Notes: generated from the letters alone by a model not told the origin. A stretch of DNA of 64,000 bases from Paraburkholderia nodosa (GCF_001718195.1 NZ_MCNV01000033.1:1-64000), one strand, 5' to 3'; counted from the stretch's first letter, positions 42,154 to 51,820 are shown. Made by a program: numbers and translations.

Positions 42154-45100
42154 ACCTCTCGGCGCTCTTCATCCGGCGGCCGGTCGCGACATCTCTCCTC
42201 GCGATCGCCATCCTCATTTCGGGGATGCTCGCCTTTTTCCGGCTGCCGGTCGCGCCGCTGCCCAACATCGCCTACCCGGTGATCGTGGTGCAGGCCAACA
42301 TGGCAGGCGCGAGCCCGGACATCATGGCGTCCACCGTGGCCGAGCCGCTGGAGCGCCGGCTCGGCACCATCGCCGATGTCAGCCAGCTCACGTCGATCAG
42401 CAACACGGGCACGGCGATCATCGTGGTGGTGTTCGGCCTGAACCGCGACATCAACGGCGCGGCACGCGACGTCGAAGCCGCCATCCAGGCCGCGCGCGCC
42501 GACTTGCCCACCACGCTGCGCAGCAACCCCACGTATCGCCAGTACAACCCCGCGAGCGCGCCGATCATGGTGCTCGCGCTCACCTCGGACACGCTCACCA
42601 AGGCGCAGCTGTACGACTCCGCCGATTCGGTCATCCAGCAGCAGCTCTCGCAGGTGGACGGCGTGGGCCAGATCACACTGGGCGGCGGCGCGCTGCCCTC
42701 GGTGCGCGTGGAGCTGGAGCCGGGCAAGCTCAACAGCTACGGCATCGGCCTCGAAGACGTGCGCGCGTCGATCGGCGCGGCCAACGCGAACAGCGCGAAA
42801 GGCCATATCGACCAGGGCAACCAGCGCTACACGGTGACTTCGAACGACCAGATCAGCAAGGCCGCGCCGTTTCGCGACGTGGTGATCGCCTATCGCAACG
42901 GCTCGCCCGTGTTCCTGCGCGACGTGGCTTCCGTCATCGACTCCAACGAAAACATCCGCAACGCGGGCCTCTACAACGGCAAGTCGGCCGTGCTGGTGAT
43001 CGTCTACCCGATGCCGGGCAGCAACGTCGTGAAGACAGTGCAGCAGATCCGCGATCGCCTGCCCTCCATCGAGGCCGCGCTGCCCGCCACGATCAAGGTG
43101 GATGTGGCGATCGACCGCTCCGAGTCCGTGCGCGCCTCCGTGGCCGACACCGAACGCACGCTCTTCATCGCCGTGCTGCTCGTAATCGGCGTGGTGTTCG
43201 TGTTCCTGCTCTCGCCGCGAGCCACGCTCATCCCCGCCGTGGCGTTGCCGCTTTCCATCGTGGGCACGTTCGGGCCCATGTACCTGCTCGGCTACAGCAT
43301 CGACAATCTGTCGCTCATGGCGCTCACCATCGGCACAGGCTTCGTGGTGGACGACGCCGTGGTCGTGCTGGAGAACATCGTGCGCCACATCGAGGCCGGC
43401 ATGGACCCGAAGGAAGCCGCGCTCAAAGGCGCGGGCGAAGTGGGCTTCACGGTGCTTTCCATGAGCCTTTCGCTCATCGCCGTGTTCCTGCCCATTCTGC
43501 TCATGCCCGGCATCGTGGGCCTGCTCTTTCATGAGTTCGCGATGACGCTTTCGATCGCGATCCTCATCTCGCTCGTGATCTCGCTCACGGTCACGCCCAC
43601 CATGTGCGCCTACGTGCTCAAGCGCGAGGCGCTGCACAAGAAGCCATCGCGCGCGGCCGTGTGGATCGACGCGCAGTTCGAGCGCTTCAAGCAGTTCTAC
43701 TCGCGCACGCTCGACGTCGCGCTCGATCACGCGCGGCTCACGATCTTCATCCTGTTCGCGCTGCTGGTCGGCAATGTGTTTCTCGCGCGGCTGCTTTCCG
43801 GCACGTTCTTCCCCGAGCAGGACACCGGCATTCTGATCGGGCAGATCATCGCGGACCAGAGCATTTCGTTTACGGCGATGGAAAAAAAGCTCGCGCAGCT
43901 GCAGGCCATCGTGAAGGCCGATCCGGCGGTGCAATCGGTGGCGGGCTTCACGGGCGGCCGCGCGCTCAATTCGGCCACCGTGTTCGTCGAACTGAAACCG
44001 CTCAACGAACGTCGCCTGACGGCCACCGAGGTCGTGAACCGCCTGCGTCCCAAGCTCAATGGCGTTTCGGGCGCACGGCTTTTCATGCAGGCCCAGCAAG
44101 ACCTGCAGATCGGCGGGCGGCAGTCGGCGGCCGAGTATCAGTACACGCTCACGAGCGACGACGCCGACGCCCTCTTCACCTGGGTGCCGCGCCTCGTGGA
44201 CGAGCTGAACAAGCACCGCAGCCAGATGTCGGATGTGAACTCGGACCTGCAGCAAAATGGTCTGGAGGCCTACATGACGGTGCAGCGCACGACCGCCAAG
44301 CGCTACGGGTTCGACCCGAACCAGGTGGACAACGTGCTCTACGACGCCTTCGGCCAGCGCACCGTTTCGACCATCTACAACGCGATCAACCAGTACTTCG
44401 TCGTGATGGAAGTGGCGCCGCAGTACTGGCAGTTTCCACAGTCGTTCCAGGACATCTGGCTGAGCACGGCGGCGGGCAACGCGAGCGGCGCCGCGCAAAC
44501 GCAGATGCCGTCGAGCGTCATCTCGGGCGTCACGCCCTTCACGGCCGTGACCACGGCCACCACGGCGAACGGCAACACCAACGAGCGCAACGCCAACGCG
44601 GTGGCCAATCAGCAGAACAACGCGATCGCCAACAGCAAGGGCGGCAGCTCCAGCGGCAGCGCGGACAGCACGGCCGCCGAAACCATGGTGCCGCTCATGG
44701 CGCTCATGGACTGGAAGACGCGCCATACGGCCACCCAGGTCAATCACCAGGGCACCGAAGTGGCGGGGACGATTTCGTTCAATCTGCCCAAGGGCGGCTC
44801 GCTTTCGGAGGCTGGCACGATCATCGAGCAGGCCGAGCGCAACATCGGCATGCCGGCCTCCATCCACGGCGCGTTCGCGGGTGCGGCGCAGGCCTACGCA
44901 CAGTCCATGGGCGTCGTGCCGCTGCTCATTCTCGCCGCGCTCGCCGTGGTGTATATCGTGCTGGGCGTGTTGTACGAAAACACCATCCACCCGCTCACGA
45001 TCCTCTCCACCCTGCCTTCGGCCGGCATCGGCGCGATTCTCGCCATGCTGATCTTCGGCACGCCGTTCTCGGTGATCGCGATGATCGGCATCATCCTGCT

Positions 45101-45464
45101 CATCGGCATCGTGAAGAAAAACGGCATCATGATGGTCGACGTCGCCATCCAGTTGCAGCGCAACGAGGGCATGGAGGCGCGGCGCGCGATTCACGAAGCC
45201 GCCGTGGTGCGCCTGCGACCGATCATGATGACGACCTTCGCGGCCGTGCTCGGCGCGCTGCCGCTCGCCATCGGCATTGGCCAGGGCGCTTCGCTGCGCC
45301 AGCCGCTCGGCGTGACGGTGATGGGCGGCCTGCTCCTGAGCCAGGTCTTTACCCTGTACACCACGCCGGTGATTTACCTGTTCCTCGACCGCGTGCGCGC
45401 ACGCCTCGCGCGCTGGGCCGCGCGCCTGCCGTGGAATCGCCAGGCCGATGAGAGCGCATCATGA
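42150..45464 (+). CDS. mdtC: MdtC-type RND efflux transporter with a low-complexity insert
   Basis: 1104 residues, overlapping the mdtB stop by 4 bp. RND features: FIRRPVATSLLAIAILISGM at the N-terminus, TM4 motif GFVVDDAVVVLENIVRHIEAG, and GIILLIGIVKKNGIMMVDVA near the end. About 70 residues of Asn/Thr/Ser/Ala-rich sequence (about 773-845) sit in the second periplasmic loop between IWLSTAAGN and MVPLMALMDW, which makes the protein longer than the usual ~1025. It pairs with MdtB in the pump. Confidence 0.92.
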   Translation: MNLSALFIRRPVATSLLAIAILISGMLAFFRLPVAPLPNIAYPVIVVQANMAGASPDIMASTVAEPLERRLGTIADVSQLTSISNTGTAIIVVVFGLNRDINGAARDVEAAIQAARADLPTTLRSNPTYRQYNPASAPIMVLALTSDTLTKAQLYDSADSVIQQQLSQVDGVGQITLGGGALPSVRVELEPGKLNSYGIGLEDVRASIGAANANSAKGHIDQGNQRYTVTSNDQISKAAPFRDVVIAYRNGSPVFLRDVASVIDSNENIRNAGLYNGKSAVLVIVYPMPGSNVVKTVQQIRDRLPSIEAALPATIKVDVAIDRSESVRASVADTERTLFIAVLLVIGVVFVFLLSPRATLIPAVALPLSIVGTFGPMYLLGYSIDNLSLMALTIGTGFVVDDAVVVLENIVRHIEAGMDPKEAALKGAGEVGFTVLSMSLSLIAVFLPILLMPGIVGLLFHEFAMTLSIAILISLVISLTVTPTMCAYVLKREALHKKPSRAAVWIDAQFERFKQFYSRTLDVALDHARLTIFILFALLVGNVFLARLLSGTFFPEQDTGILIGQIIADQSISFTAMEKKLAQLQAIVKADPAVQSVAGFTGGRALNSATVFVELKPLNERRLTATEVVNRLRPKLNGVSGARLFMQAQQDLQIGGRQSAAEYQYTLTSDDADALFTWVPRLVDELNKHRSQMSDVNSDLQQNGLEAYMTVQRTTAKRYGFDPNQVDNVLYDAFGQRTVSTIYNAINQYFVVMEVAPQYWQFPQSFQDIWLSTAAGNASGAAQTQMPSSVISGVTPFTAVTTATTANGNTNERNANAVANQQNNAIANSKGGSSSGSADSTAAETMVPLMALMDWKTRHTATQVNHQGTEVAGTISFNLPKGGSLSEAGTIIEQAERNIGMPASIHGAFAGAAQAYAQSMGVVPLLILAALAVVYIVLGVLYENTIHPLTILSTLPSAGIGAILAMLIFGTPFSVIAMIGIILLIGIVKKNGIMMVDVAIQLQRNEGMEARRAIHEAAVVRLRPIMMTTFAAVLGALPLAIGIGQGASLRQPLGVTVMGGLLLSQVFTLYTTPVIYLFLDRVRARLARWAARLPWNRQADESAS

Positions 45465-47080
45465 TGAAAACCCGCCTTAATCCATCGCTCATGCGAATGC
45501 TGATCCCCGCCGCCGCAAGCGCTGCCACGCGCGCGCAGGCGCTCGCGCCCCTCACCGTAGCGCTGCTGCTCGCAGGCTGCATGGTCGGGCCGGACTACCA
45601 CCGCCCGCAGGTCACCGTGCCCGCCACGTGGAAAGAACTGCCCGGCTGGACCCAGGCCGAGCCCGAAGCCGCCCAGGGACCCAAAGGCGAATGGTGGACC
45701 GCCTTCCAGGACCCGCTGCTCGACGAACTGGAACCGCTCGTCCAGGTCTCGAACCAGACCGTGCGGCAGAGCTACGCGAACTACCAGCAAGCGCTCGCCG
45801 AAGTGCGTGTCGCGCGTGCGAGCCTCTTCCCGACCATCGGCATTACCGGCTCGCTCGCGCGCGAGCGCTCCTCCACCGGCACGCTCAGCAGCGTGAGCAG
45901 CATCACGTCCACGCCGAGCGGCGCGCGTATCGTCAACGGCGGCACGCTCGAAGCGAACGCGAGCTGGGACATCGACCTCTGGGGCCAGGTGCGCCGCCAG
46001 ATCGAGGAACAGTCGGCCACGGCGCAGGCGAGCGAAGCGACGCTGGCCAACGCTACGCTCTCCGAACAGATCGCACTGGCGAACGCCGTGATCGATCTGC
46101 GCATCACCGATGCCGATATCGACCTGCTCACGCATACCGTGCAGGCGTACTCGGACTTCCTGCGCGTGGTGGCCAACCAGGACCAGGCGGGCACCGTGCC
46201 GCCGTCCGACCTGATCTCCGCGCGCACGCAGCTCGAATCCGCGCGTGCGAGCCTGATCGCCCTGGGCGTGGCGCGCGCGCAAAACGAGCACGCCATCGCG
46301 GTGCTCGTGGGCCGCAACCCCGAAGAGGTCGATATCCCGCACAGCACTCAGCTTCCCGCGCTGCCCGCCATTCCCGCCGGCGTGCCCTCCACGCTGCTGC
46401 AGCGGCGGCCCGACATTGCGACCGCCGAACGCCAGATGGCGTCGGCCAACGCGGCGATCGGCGTGGCGGTGGCTGCGTACTATCCGACGATCTCGCTCAC
46501 TGCGCTCGACGGCTTCACGCAGTCGCCGCTTTCGGGCCTGCTGCACATGAGCAACTATGTGTGGTCGCTCGGCGCGAGCGCGACCCAGACGATCTTCGAC
46601 GGCGGCCAGCGCAGCGGCCAGGTGGCGGCCGCGCGTGCGAGCTACGACGCGGCGGTGGCGAACTATCGCGGCACGGTGCTGACGGCGTTCCAGGGGGTGG
46701 AGAACGATCTCTCGGGGCTGCGCATCCTCGCGCAGCAGGCCGACGTGCTCGATACCGCCGTGCGCGACGCCATCCGCGGCGCGCAGATCGCGCAAAACGA
46801 ATACGAGGCGGGCACCGTGGACTACACGACAGTGGCCACGGCCCTGGCTACACAGGTGACCAATCAGCAGAGCGCGCTCAACGTGCATCAGCAGCGGCTG
46901 CTCGATACGGCTTCGCTGATCGGCGACCTGGGCGGCGGCTGGTCCGGGCAGCTGCACGATGCGCAGCATCCGGCGCGTGCGGTGGCGCCGGCTTCCGACG
47001 CCGCGGCGGCGGGCGCGAGCGCAAGCGGTCCGGCAAACGTGGAAGCGAGCAGGACGCAGGGCGCCGCTGCGAGCCCCTGA
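45461..47080 (+). CDS. Outer-membrane efflux lipoprotein (OprM/NodT type)
   Basis: 539 residues, overlapping mdtC by 4 bp. The N-terminus has a lipobox LLLAGC with Cys40, followed by MVGPDYHRP, the signature of NodT/RND outer-membrane factors. Two OEP repeats follow (EWWTAFQDPLLDELEPLV, TLLQRRPDIATAERQMASAN). It would form the trimeric TolC-like channel for the MdtABC pump. The last 60 residues are Ala-rich and disordered. An operon-encoded channel is unlike E. coli, which borrows TolC. Confidence 0.92.
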   Translation: MMKTRLNPSLMRMLIPAAASAATRAQALAPLTVALLLAGCMVGPDYHRPQVTVPATWKELPGWTQAEPEAAQGPKGEWWTAFQDPLLDELEPLVQVSNQTVRQSYANYQQALAEVRVARASLFPTIGITGSLARERSSTGTLSSVSSITSTPSGARIVNGGTLEANASWDIDLWGQVRRQIEEQSATAQASEATLANATLSEQIALANAVIDLRITDADIDLLTHTVQAYSDFLRVVANQDQAGTVPPSDLISARTQLESARASLIALGVARAQNEHAIAVLVGRNPEEVDIPHSTQLPALPAIPAGVPSTLLQRRPDIATAERQMASANAAIGVAVAAYYPTISLTALDGFTQSPLSGLLHMSNYVWSLGASATQTIFDGGQRSGQVAAARASYDAAVANYRGTVLTAFQGVENDLSGLRILAQQADVLDTAVRDAIRGAQIAQNEYEAGTVDYTTVATALATQVTNQQSALNVHQQRLLDTASLIGDLGGGWSGQLHDAQHPARAVAPASDAAAAGASASGPANVEASRTQGAAASP

Positions 47081-47095
47081 CCGGGCGACCCTGCG

Positions 47096-47551
47096 TTACG
47101 CGCGCGGCTCGCGTTCCGAAGCCGTCGTCACCGGCATGGCGGAGGCCGGCAGGCCGAACACGGCATCGAAAATCAGGTTATAGACGTAGTTGTAGACGAG
47201 AAAGAACATCGAGAGGCCGATATCCATCGCGAACGCCTCGATCAACGTCACGTGCAGCGTGAGCGCGATCATCGGCACGAGGAACACCACGAGGCCGCCC
47301 TCGAAGCCGACCGCATGCGCAATACGGCGCGCGACACTGCGGCCGCGTTTCGTCTGGCGCGCTTCCCAGCGCTCGAACAGCAGGTTGAAGACGAAGTTCC
47401 AGCCCACCGCGATCAGCGATGAAAACACCGCCGCCGCGCCCGCGCGGTCCATGCCGCTGCCCGAGAGCGAGGCGAAGCTCATGCTGGTAATCAGGATCGC
47501 GATGCCTTCGAACAGCGTGACGTACACGATCCGGCGTTTGATACCCTGCAT
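47096..47551 (-). CDS. PACE-family small efflux protein
   Basis: 151 residues from the ATG at 47551 (AGGAG upstream). Four membrane helices in two repeats, each with the bacterial transmembrane pair (BTP) pattern: RRIVYVTLFEGIAILITSMS, AVGWNFVFNLLFERWEA and, in the second repeat, VGFEGGLVVFLVPMIAL and FLVYNYVYNLIFDAVFG. The family (type member AceI of Acinetobacter) exports chlorhexidine and other biocides or short-chain diamines. Convergent with the efflux operon. Confidence 0.9.
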   Translation of the reverse strand: MQGIKRRIVYVTLFEGIAILITSMSFASLSGSGMDRAGAAAVFSSLIAVGWNFVFNLLFERWEARQTKRGRSVARRIAHAVGFEGGLVVFLVPMIALTLHVTLIEAFAMDIGLSMFFLVYNYVYNLIFDAVFGLPASAMPVTTASEREPRA

Positions 47552-47639
47552 GGACCCATGCTCCTGATGCGGCTCCCGCGTGGCTTCGGGCCGCGTCAAT
47601 CGCCGCACCGGCTGCGAGCGCGGCGAAACCCTGCGCGAA

Positions 47640-48290
47640 TCAACCGAGATCGGTGAATACCGAATCTGCGGACAAACGCGACTTCGGCAGCTTCGCGTTG
47701 AAGTCGTCGGCGCTGCGGTAGCCGAGGCCGACCACCACCAAAGCGGTGAGGCCCTGCTCGCGCAGGCCCAGTTCCTCGTCGAGCGCTTTCGCGTCGAAGC
47801 CTTCCATCGGGCAGGCGTCGATTTCGAGCGTCGACGCGCCGATCAGCAGCGTGCCGAGCGCGAGATACGCCTGCTTTTCCATCCAGGCCGGCAGGTCGTT
47901 GCGCTCGCGATGCAGGTTCACATAGAACGCGCGCGTCTTTTCCTGACCCGCCTTCGCCTCGGCATTGGCGAAGCGGCCGTCCGCTTCTTCCTGCGCGAGC
48001 ACTTCGGCGAGGTGCGCTTCGTCCATGTCGGTGCGCACGCACAGCACTACCACGTGCGAGGCGCGCGTGACCTTCGGCTCGTTGTACGCGAAACCTTCCA
48101 TGCCCTTGGCGATACGCGCACGCGCCGCGTCGCTTTCGGCCACCACGAAATGCCACGGCTGCGAATTGACCGACGAGGGACTGAAGCGGATCAGCTCCTT
48201 GAGTTCGTCGATGACGGCCGCGGGAATCTTGCGGGCGGGATCGAACGCCTTGGTGGCGTGGCGGGCTTTCGCGAAGCGGGTGAGGTTCAA
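47640..48290 (-). CDS. nfsB: Oxygen-insensitive nitroreductase (NfsB-like)
   Basis: 216 residues from a TTG at 48290, chosen because AAGGAG lies 8 bases upstream and the protein then starts LNLTRFAKARHATKAFDP at the same place and length as E. coli NfsB (217). FMN-binding motifs: RHATKAFDPAR, RFSPSSVNSQPWHFVVAES and ALVVVGLGYRSADDFNAKLP. It reduces nitroaromatics and quinones with NAD(P)H. The frame extends further upstream without protein-like sequence. Confidence 0.87.
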   Translation of the reverse strand: MNLTRFAKARHATKAFDPARKIPAAVIDELKELIRFSPSSVNSQPWHFVVAESDAARARIAKGMEGFAYNEPKVTRASHVVVLCVRTDMDEAHLAEVLAQEEADGRFANAEAKAGQEKTRAFYVNLHRERNDLPAWMEKQAYLALGTLLIGASTLEIDACPMEGFDAKALDEELGLREQGLTALVVVGLGYRSADDFNAKLPKSRLSADSVFTDLG

Positions 48291-48474
48291 GCGGTTTTCT
48301 CCTTCGTATGCGGTCGGCCGGGGCAGTACCCGGCAAGGGCGACATCGTACCAGCATCGTGTGCCGGCCGCGGGGGCGGTCTGCGCGCCCGGCGCGCCTGC
48401 GCTATGCTTGAAGGCTGAAATCGCCGCGGCGGCGGCTCAGCAGCCATGCGCCGCCAGCAAGGAGAATACCGATC

Positions 48475-48894
48475 ATGCGCCAGGCCATCCATCATCTGCC
48501 GGTGAGCACGCGCACGCGCGGGCTCGTCGAGATCAGCCAGGAGGTGCGCGCGTTCGTGCGCGAACAGCGCATCGCCACCGGCTTGCTCACCCTCTTTTGC
48601 CGCCACACTTCAGCGTCGCTCGTCATCCAGGAAAACGCCGATCCTTCGGTGCGCCGCGATATCGAACGCTACTTCGAGCAGCTCGCGCCCGAAGATCCCC
48701 AGCGCTACGAGCACGACACCGAAGGCCCCGACGACATGCCCGCGCATTTGCGCACGGCGCTCACGCACACGCAGCTCTGCATCCCGGTCGAGCACGGCAA
48801 TCCCGTGCTGGGCACGTGGCAGGGCATCTATGTGTTCGAGCATCGGCGCGCGGCGCACACGCGCGATATCGTGCTGCATCTGATCGGCGAATGA
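48475..48894 (+). CDS. YjbQ/UPF0047 family protein
   Basis: 139 residues with AAGGAG nine bases upstream. Family signatures: TLFCRHTSASLVIQENADPS, DDMPAHLRTALTHTQLCIPV, GTWQGIYVFEHRRAAHTRDI. The His and Glu residues form the conserved pocket. E. coli YjbQ shows thiamine-phosphate synthase activity in vitro, but the in vivo role is unknown. Confidence 0.92.
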   Translation: MRQAIHHLPVSTRTRGLVEISQEVRAFVREQRIATGLLTLFCRHTSASLVIQENADPSVRRDIERYFEQLAPEDPQRYEHDTEGPDDMPAHLRTALTHTQLCIPVEHGNPVLGTWQGIYVFEHRRAAHTRDIVLHLIGE

Positions 48895-48924
48895 GCAGGT
48901 CAGGCGCAGACACGCAAATCCCGT

Positions 48925-48953
48925 ACGCAAGCGCTATGCTTGCGTCTTTCGTT
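48925..48953 (+). terminator. Intrinsic terminator candidate after the yjbQ-like gene
   Basis: ACGCAAGC (48925-48932) pairs perfectly with GCTTGCGT (48938-48945), loop 5 nt, followed by CTTTCGTT. The stem-plus-T-rich tail is the best-formed short terminator in this part. It lies 31 bp past the stop and 28 bp before the next start. Confidence 0.55.
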
Positions 48954-48980
48954 CAACCGACTCACCGAGGGTTGCCCCAA

Positions 48981-49703
48981 ATGAAACAGTCCGCCGGATC
49001 CATGATTTCCTTCACCCGCCCTGACGGCCAGTCGCTCCAGGGTTATCTCGCCAAACCGGAGAAGACCGAAGGCGCGCCCGCCATCGTCGTGATCCAGGAA
49101 TGGTGGGGCTTGAACGACCAGATCCGCGGCGTGGCCGACCGGCTCGCGCAAGCTGGCTACTTCGCGCTCGTGCCCGACCTCTATCGCGGCAAGAGCACGG
49201 TCGAACAGGAAGAGGCCCACCATCTGATGACGGGCCTCGACTTCGCGGATGCCGCCTCGCAGGACGTGTATGGCGCGGTCAACTATCTGAAGACGCTCAC
49301 GGACCGTGTGAGCGTGACGGGCTACTGCATGGGCGGCGCGCTCACGCTGCTCGCGGCCACCATGGTGCCGGGCCTTGCGAGCGCCGTGGTGTGGTATGGC
49401 TTCCCGCCGCTCGAATACATCGACGCGAGCAAGATCACGGCGCCCATCCTCGGCCACTTTGCAACCCAGGACCAGGCGTTCAGCATCGAAACCGTCGCGG
49501 AACTCGAAACGAAGCTCAAGGGCGCCAACGTCGACGTCGAGTTCCATCGCTATCTCGCCCACCACGCGTTTGCGAACGAGACCGCCGTGGGCCCGAACCG
49601 CATCCCCATCACGCAGTACGATCCGGTCTGGGCGCAGCTCGCGTGGGACCGCTCGCTGACGTTCTGGGGCCGCACGATGTGGCCGCAGCGCACGGCGCGC
49701 TAA
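48981..49703 (+). CDS. Dienelactone hydrolase-family protein
   Basis: 240 residues. Alpha/beta hydrolase with the DLH triad: Cys116 (SVTGYCMGGAL), Asp164 (FATQDQAFS) and His195 (YLAHHAFANE); early motifs IVVIQEWWGLNDQIRGVADR and YFALVPDLYRG. The nucleophile is Cys as in true dienelactone hydrolases. No ring-cleavage genes are near, so it is probably one of the general DLH-like hydrolases; the substrate is unknown. Confidence 0.88.
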   Translation: MKQSAGSMISFTRPDGQSLQGYLAKPEKTEGAPAIVVIQEWWGLNDQIRGVADRLAQAGYFALVPDLYRGKSTVEQEEAHHLMTGLDFADAASQDVYGAVNYLKTLTDRVSVTGYCMGGALTLLAATMVPGLASAVVWYGFPPLEYIDASKITAPILGHFATQDQAFSIETVAELETKLKGANVDVEFHRYLAHHAFANETAVGPNRIPITQYDPVWAQLAWDRSLTFWGRTMWPQRTAR

Positions 49704-49745
49704 AGCACCGGCAGCGGCCCGCGCCGCCGCGCGGAACTGTCGTAG

Positions 49746-49783
49746 AATCGGCGTCGCCCCGCCTCGCGCGGGCGACGCCGATT
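49746..49783. terminator. 13-bp perfect hairpin after the hydrolase gene
   Basis: AATCGGCGTCGCC (49746-49758) pairs with GGCGACGCCGATT (49771-49783), loop 12 nt, followed by T then GCATT. It is 43 bp past the hydrolase stop and 46 bp before the next start, so it is most likely a terminator of the hydrolase gene; a structured 5' leader of the next gene is the alternative. Confidence 0.55.
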
Positions 49784-49829
49784 TGCATTGCAGCGCCTTC
49801 GTCCCTCTCACGCTTTTCGCGGAGACTCC

Positions 49830-50603
49830 ATGACGCCGCTCATCCTCCAGCGCCCCGCGCTGCTGTTCATCGTGCTGATCCTGGTGCTGCCGCTTGCCGC
49901 CGCACTCGGCGCAAACGTGCTGCACCGCTACTTCCCGCTCGCCGAGGAGGCGCGCGAGAACTACAAGATCGTGCAGGGCGCGACACTCACGCTGCTCGCG
50001 CTCCTGATCGGCTTCACGCTCTCGATGGCCGTGAGCCGCTACGACCAGCGCAAGAACCTGGAGGAAGAGGAAGCCAACGCGATCGGCACGGAGTATCTGC
50101 GCGCCGAGCTGCTTGGCGGCGAGGCGGCTGCCCAGACCAAGGCGCTGCTTGCGCGCTATCTTCAGGCGCGCATCCACTTCTACGTCGTGCACGAGCCCGG
50201 CGCACTCGATCAGATCAACCGCGACACCGGCGAGCTTCAGACGCAACTCTGGGCGAGCGTGCGCGATCCCGCGAAGTCGCAGCCGAATCCGGTGATGGCG
50301 CTCGTGGTCTCCGGCATGAACGACGTCATCAACACCCAGGGCTACACGCAGGCCGCGTGGATCAACCGCATTCCCGTCGCCGCGTGGGTGCTGATGATCA
50401 GCATCGCCATCTTCAGCAACCTGATGCAGGGCTACGGCGCGCACGGCCAGGTCGGCCGGCGGGTGCTGCTGCTCATCCTGCCCGTCACCGTGACGCTGTC
50501 GCTCACGCTCATCGCCGATATCGACAGCCCGCGCGGCGGCCTCATTCGCGTCGCGCCGCTCAATCTGATGAGTCTTGCGCAATCCATGCCTGCCAATCCC
50601 TGA
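49830..50603 (+). CDS. Membrane protein, DUF4239/bestrophin-like
   Basis: 257 residues from the ATG at 49830 (GGAG at 49821). Four predicted helices: about 9-28, 48-68, 190-208 and 214-232, with a polar cytoplasmic stretch of about 115 residues between the pairs (SRYDQRKNLEEEEANAIGTE). NAIGTEYLRAELL is the conserved piece I associate with DUF4239 (bestrophin-like) proteins. Function unknown, possibly an ion channel by analogy. Confidence 0.75.
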   Translation: MTPLILQRPALLFIVLILVLPLAAALGANVLHRYFPLAEEARENYKIVQGATLTLLALLIGFTLSMAVSRYDQRKNLEEEEANAIGTEYLRAELLGGEAAAQTKALLARYLQARIHFYVVHEPGALDQINRDTGELQTQLWASVRDPAKSQPNPVMALVVSGMNDVINTQGYTQAAWINRIPVAAWVLMISIAIFSNLMQGYGAHGQVGRRVLLLILPVTVTLSLTLIADIDSPRGGLIRVAPLNLMSLAQSMPANP

Positions 50604-50649
50604 CCCCCGCTCCGCGGCGCCGCACGATCACACCCAAGGCCGTACCACC

Positions 50650-50961
50650 ATGAAAGTCATCCGCTCGAAAACCTTCACCGCCACCCGCCCGTGGGGCGCG
50701 CTCGACATCGCCAACATGAACGGCACCACCGTGCGCCTGCACTGGACCGACCAGCCGTACCAATGGCACGTCAACGACGGCGAGGAAGTGTTCGCCGTGC
50801 TCGACGGCGTGGTCGACATGCATTACCGCGAAGACGGCGCGGAGCGGGTCGCGGTGCTCGAAGCCGGCGACGTGTTCTTCGCGGGCGTGGGCTGCGAGCA
50901 CGTCGCGCATCCGCGCGGCGAGGCGCGCATTCTCGTGGTCGAGCGCGAAGGCAGCGTGTAA
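50650..50961 (+). CDS. Small cupin-domain protein
   Basis: 103 residues, a single cupin barrel: RLHWTDQPYQWHVNDGEEVF (first motif, with His/Glu ligands) and LEAGDVFFAGVGCEHVAHPR (second motif with His). It probably binds a divalent metal. Starts 46 bp after the membrane protein gene and may be co-transcribed with it. Function unknown. Confidence 0.82.
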   Translation: MKVIRSKTFTATRPWGALDIANMNGTTVRLHWTDQPYQWHVNDGEEVFAVLDGVVDMHYREDGAERVAVLEAGDVFFAGVGCEHVAHPRGEARILVVEREGSV

Positions 50962-51100
50962 GCCGCGTCTTGCGGCGAAAAGACGGCATGCGCCATTTCC
51001 ACTAAACTTGGCGGCCTGACTCCACTCCCGCCTGTCGATCAGGCCGCGGCGCGCCTTGCACGGCAAGCGCCGCGCCGTTGAAGGCCTTCAAGGACGCCGC

Positions 51101-51805
51101 ATGAACGACCTTTCCGCATTTCCCATCACCCGCAAGTGGCCAGCGCTTCACCCCGATCGCATCCAGCTCTATTCGCTGCCCACGCCCAATGGCGTCAAGG
51201 TCTCGATCATGCTGGAGGAAAGCGGCCTGCCTTATGAGCCGCATCTCGTGCGCTTCGACGCGAATGACCAGATGTCGCCGGAATTCCTCTCGCTGAACCC
51301 CAACAACAAGATTCCCGCGATCCTCGATCCCAACGGCCCGGGCGGCGAGCCGCTCGCGCTGTTCGAATCGGGCGCGATCCTCATCTATCTCGCCGACAAG
51401 AGCGGCCGCTTTCTCGCCCGTGAAGGCGCGGCGCGCTACGAAACGATCCAGTGGGTCATGTTCCAGATGGGCGGCATCGGGCCGATGTTCGGTCAGGTGG
51501 GCTTCTTCCACAAGTTCGCGGGCAAGGAGTACGAGGACAAGCGTCCGCGCGACCGCTACGTCGCCGAGTCGCGGCGTCTGCTCGCCGTGCTCGACCAGCG
51601 CCTCGAGGGGCGCAAGTGGATCATGGGCGACGAGTACACCATCGCCGACATCGCCACGTTTGGTTGGGTGCGCAACCTCGTTGGCTTCTACGAGGGCGGC
51701 GACCTCGTCGGTTACGCCGATTTCAGGAACGTCGCGCGCGCGCTCGGAGCATTCGTCGCGCGTCCGGCGGTCGAGCGCGGGCTCAACATTCCGCCGCGCG
51801 GCTAA
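51101..51805 (+). CDS. Glutathione S-transferase, YfcG/YghU type
   Basis: 234 residues with AAGGA upstream. The thioredoxin-fold N-terminus has YSLPTPNGVKVSIMLEE, where Thr-Pro-Asn is the active-site motif of nu-class (YfcG/YghU) enzymes, then NNKIPAILDPNGPGGEP and FESGAILIYLADKSGR. The helical C-terminal domain includes GGIGPMFGQVGFFHKF. Family members act as disulfide-bond reductases with bound GSSG and as organic hydroperoxidases. Single gene. Confidence 0.9.
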   Translation: MNDLSAFPITRKWPALHPDRIQLYSLPTPNGVKVSIMLEESGLPYEPHLVRFDANDQMSPEFLSLNPNNKIPAILDPNGPGGEPLALFESGAILIYLADKSGRFLAREGAARYETIQWVMFQMGGIGPMFGQVGFFHKFAGKEYEDKRPRDRYVAESRRLLAVLDQRLEGRKWIMGDEYTIADIATFGWVRNLVGFYEGGDLVGYADFRNVARALGAFVARPAVERGLNIPPRG

Positions 51806-51820
51806 GGCGCGCCCACGGCG

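Noticed and set aside
42027-45194. Open frame of about 1055 codons on the minus strand opposite mdtC
   Set aside because: Shadow of a high-GC gene: composition is His/Arg/Ala-rich without any motif, while the plus strand encodes an unmistakable RND pump.
51012-51046. CGGCCTGA/TCAGGCCG inverted repeat before the GST gene
   Set aside because: Arms of 8 bp are separated by 19 bases with no further signal; could be chance.
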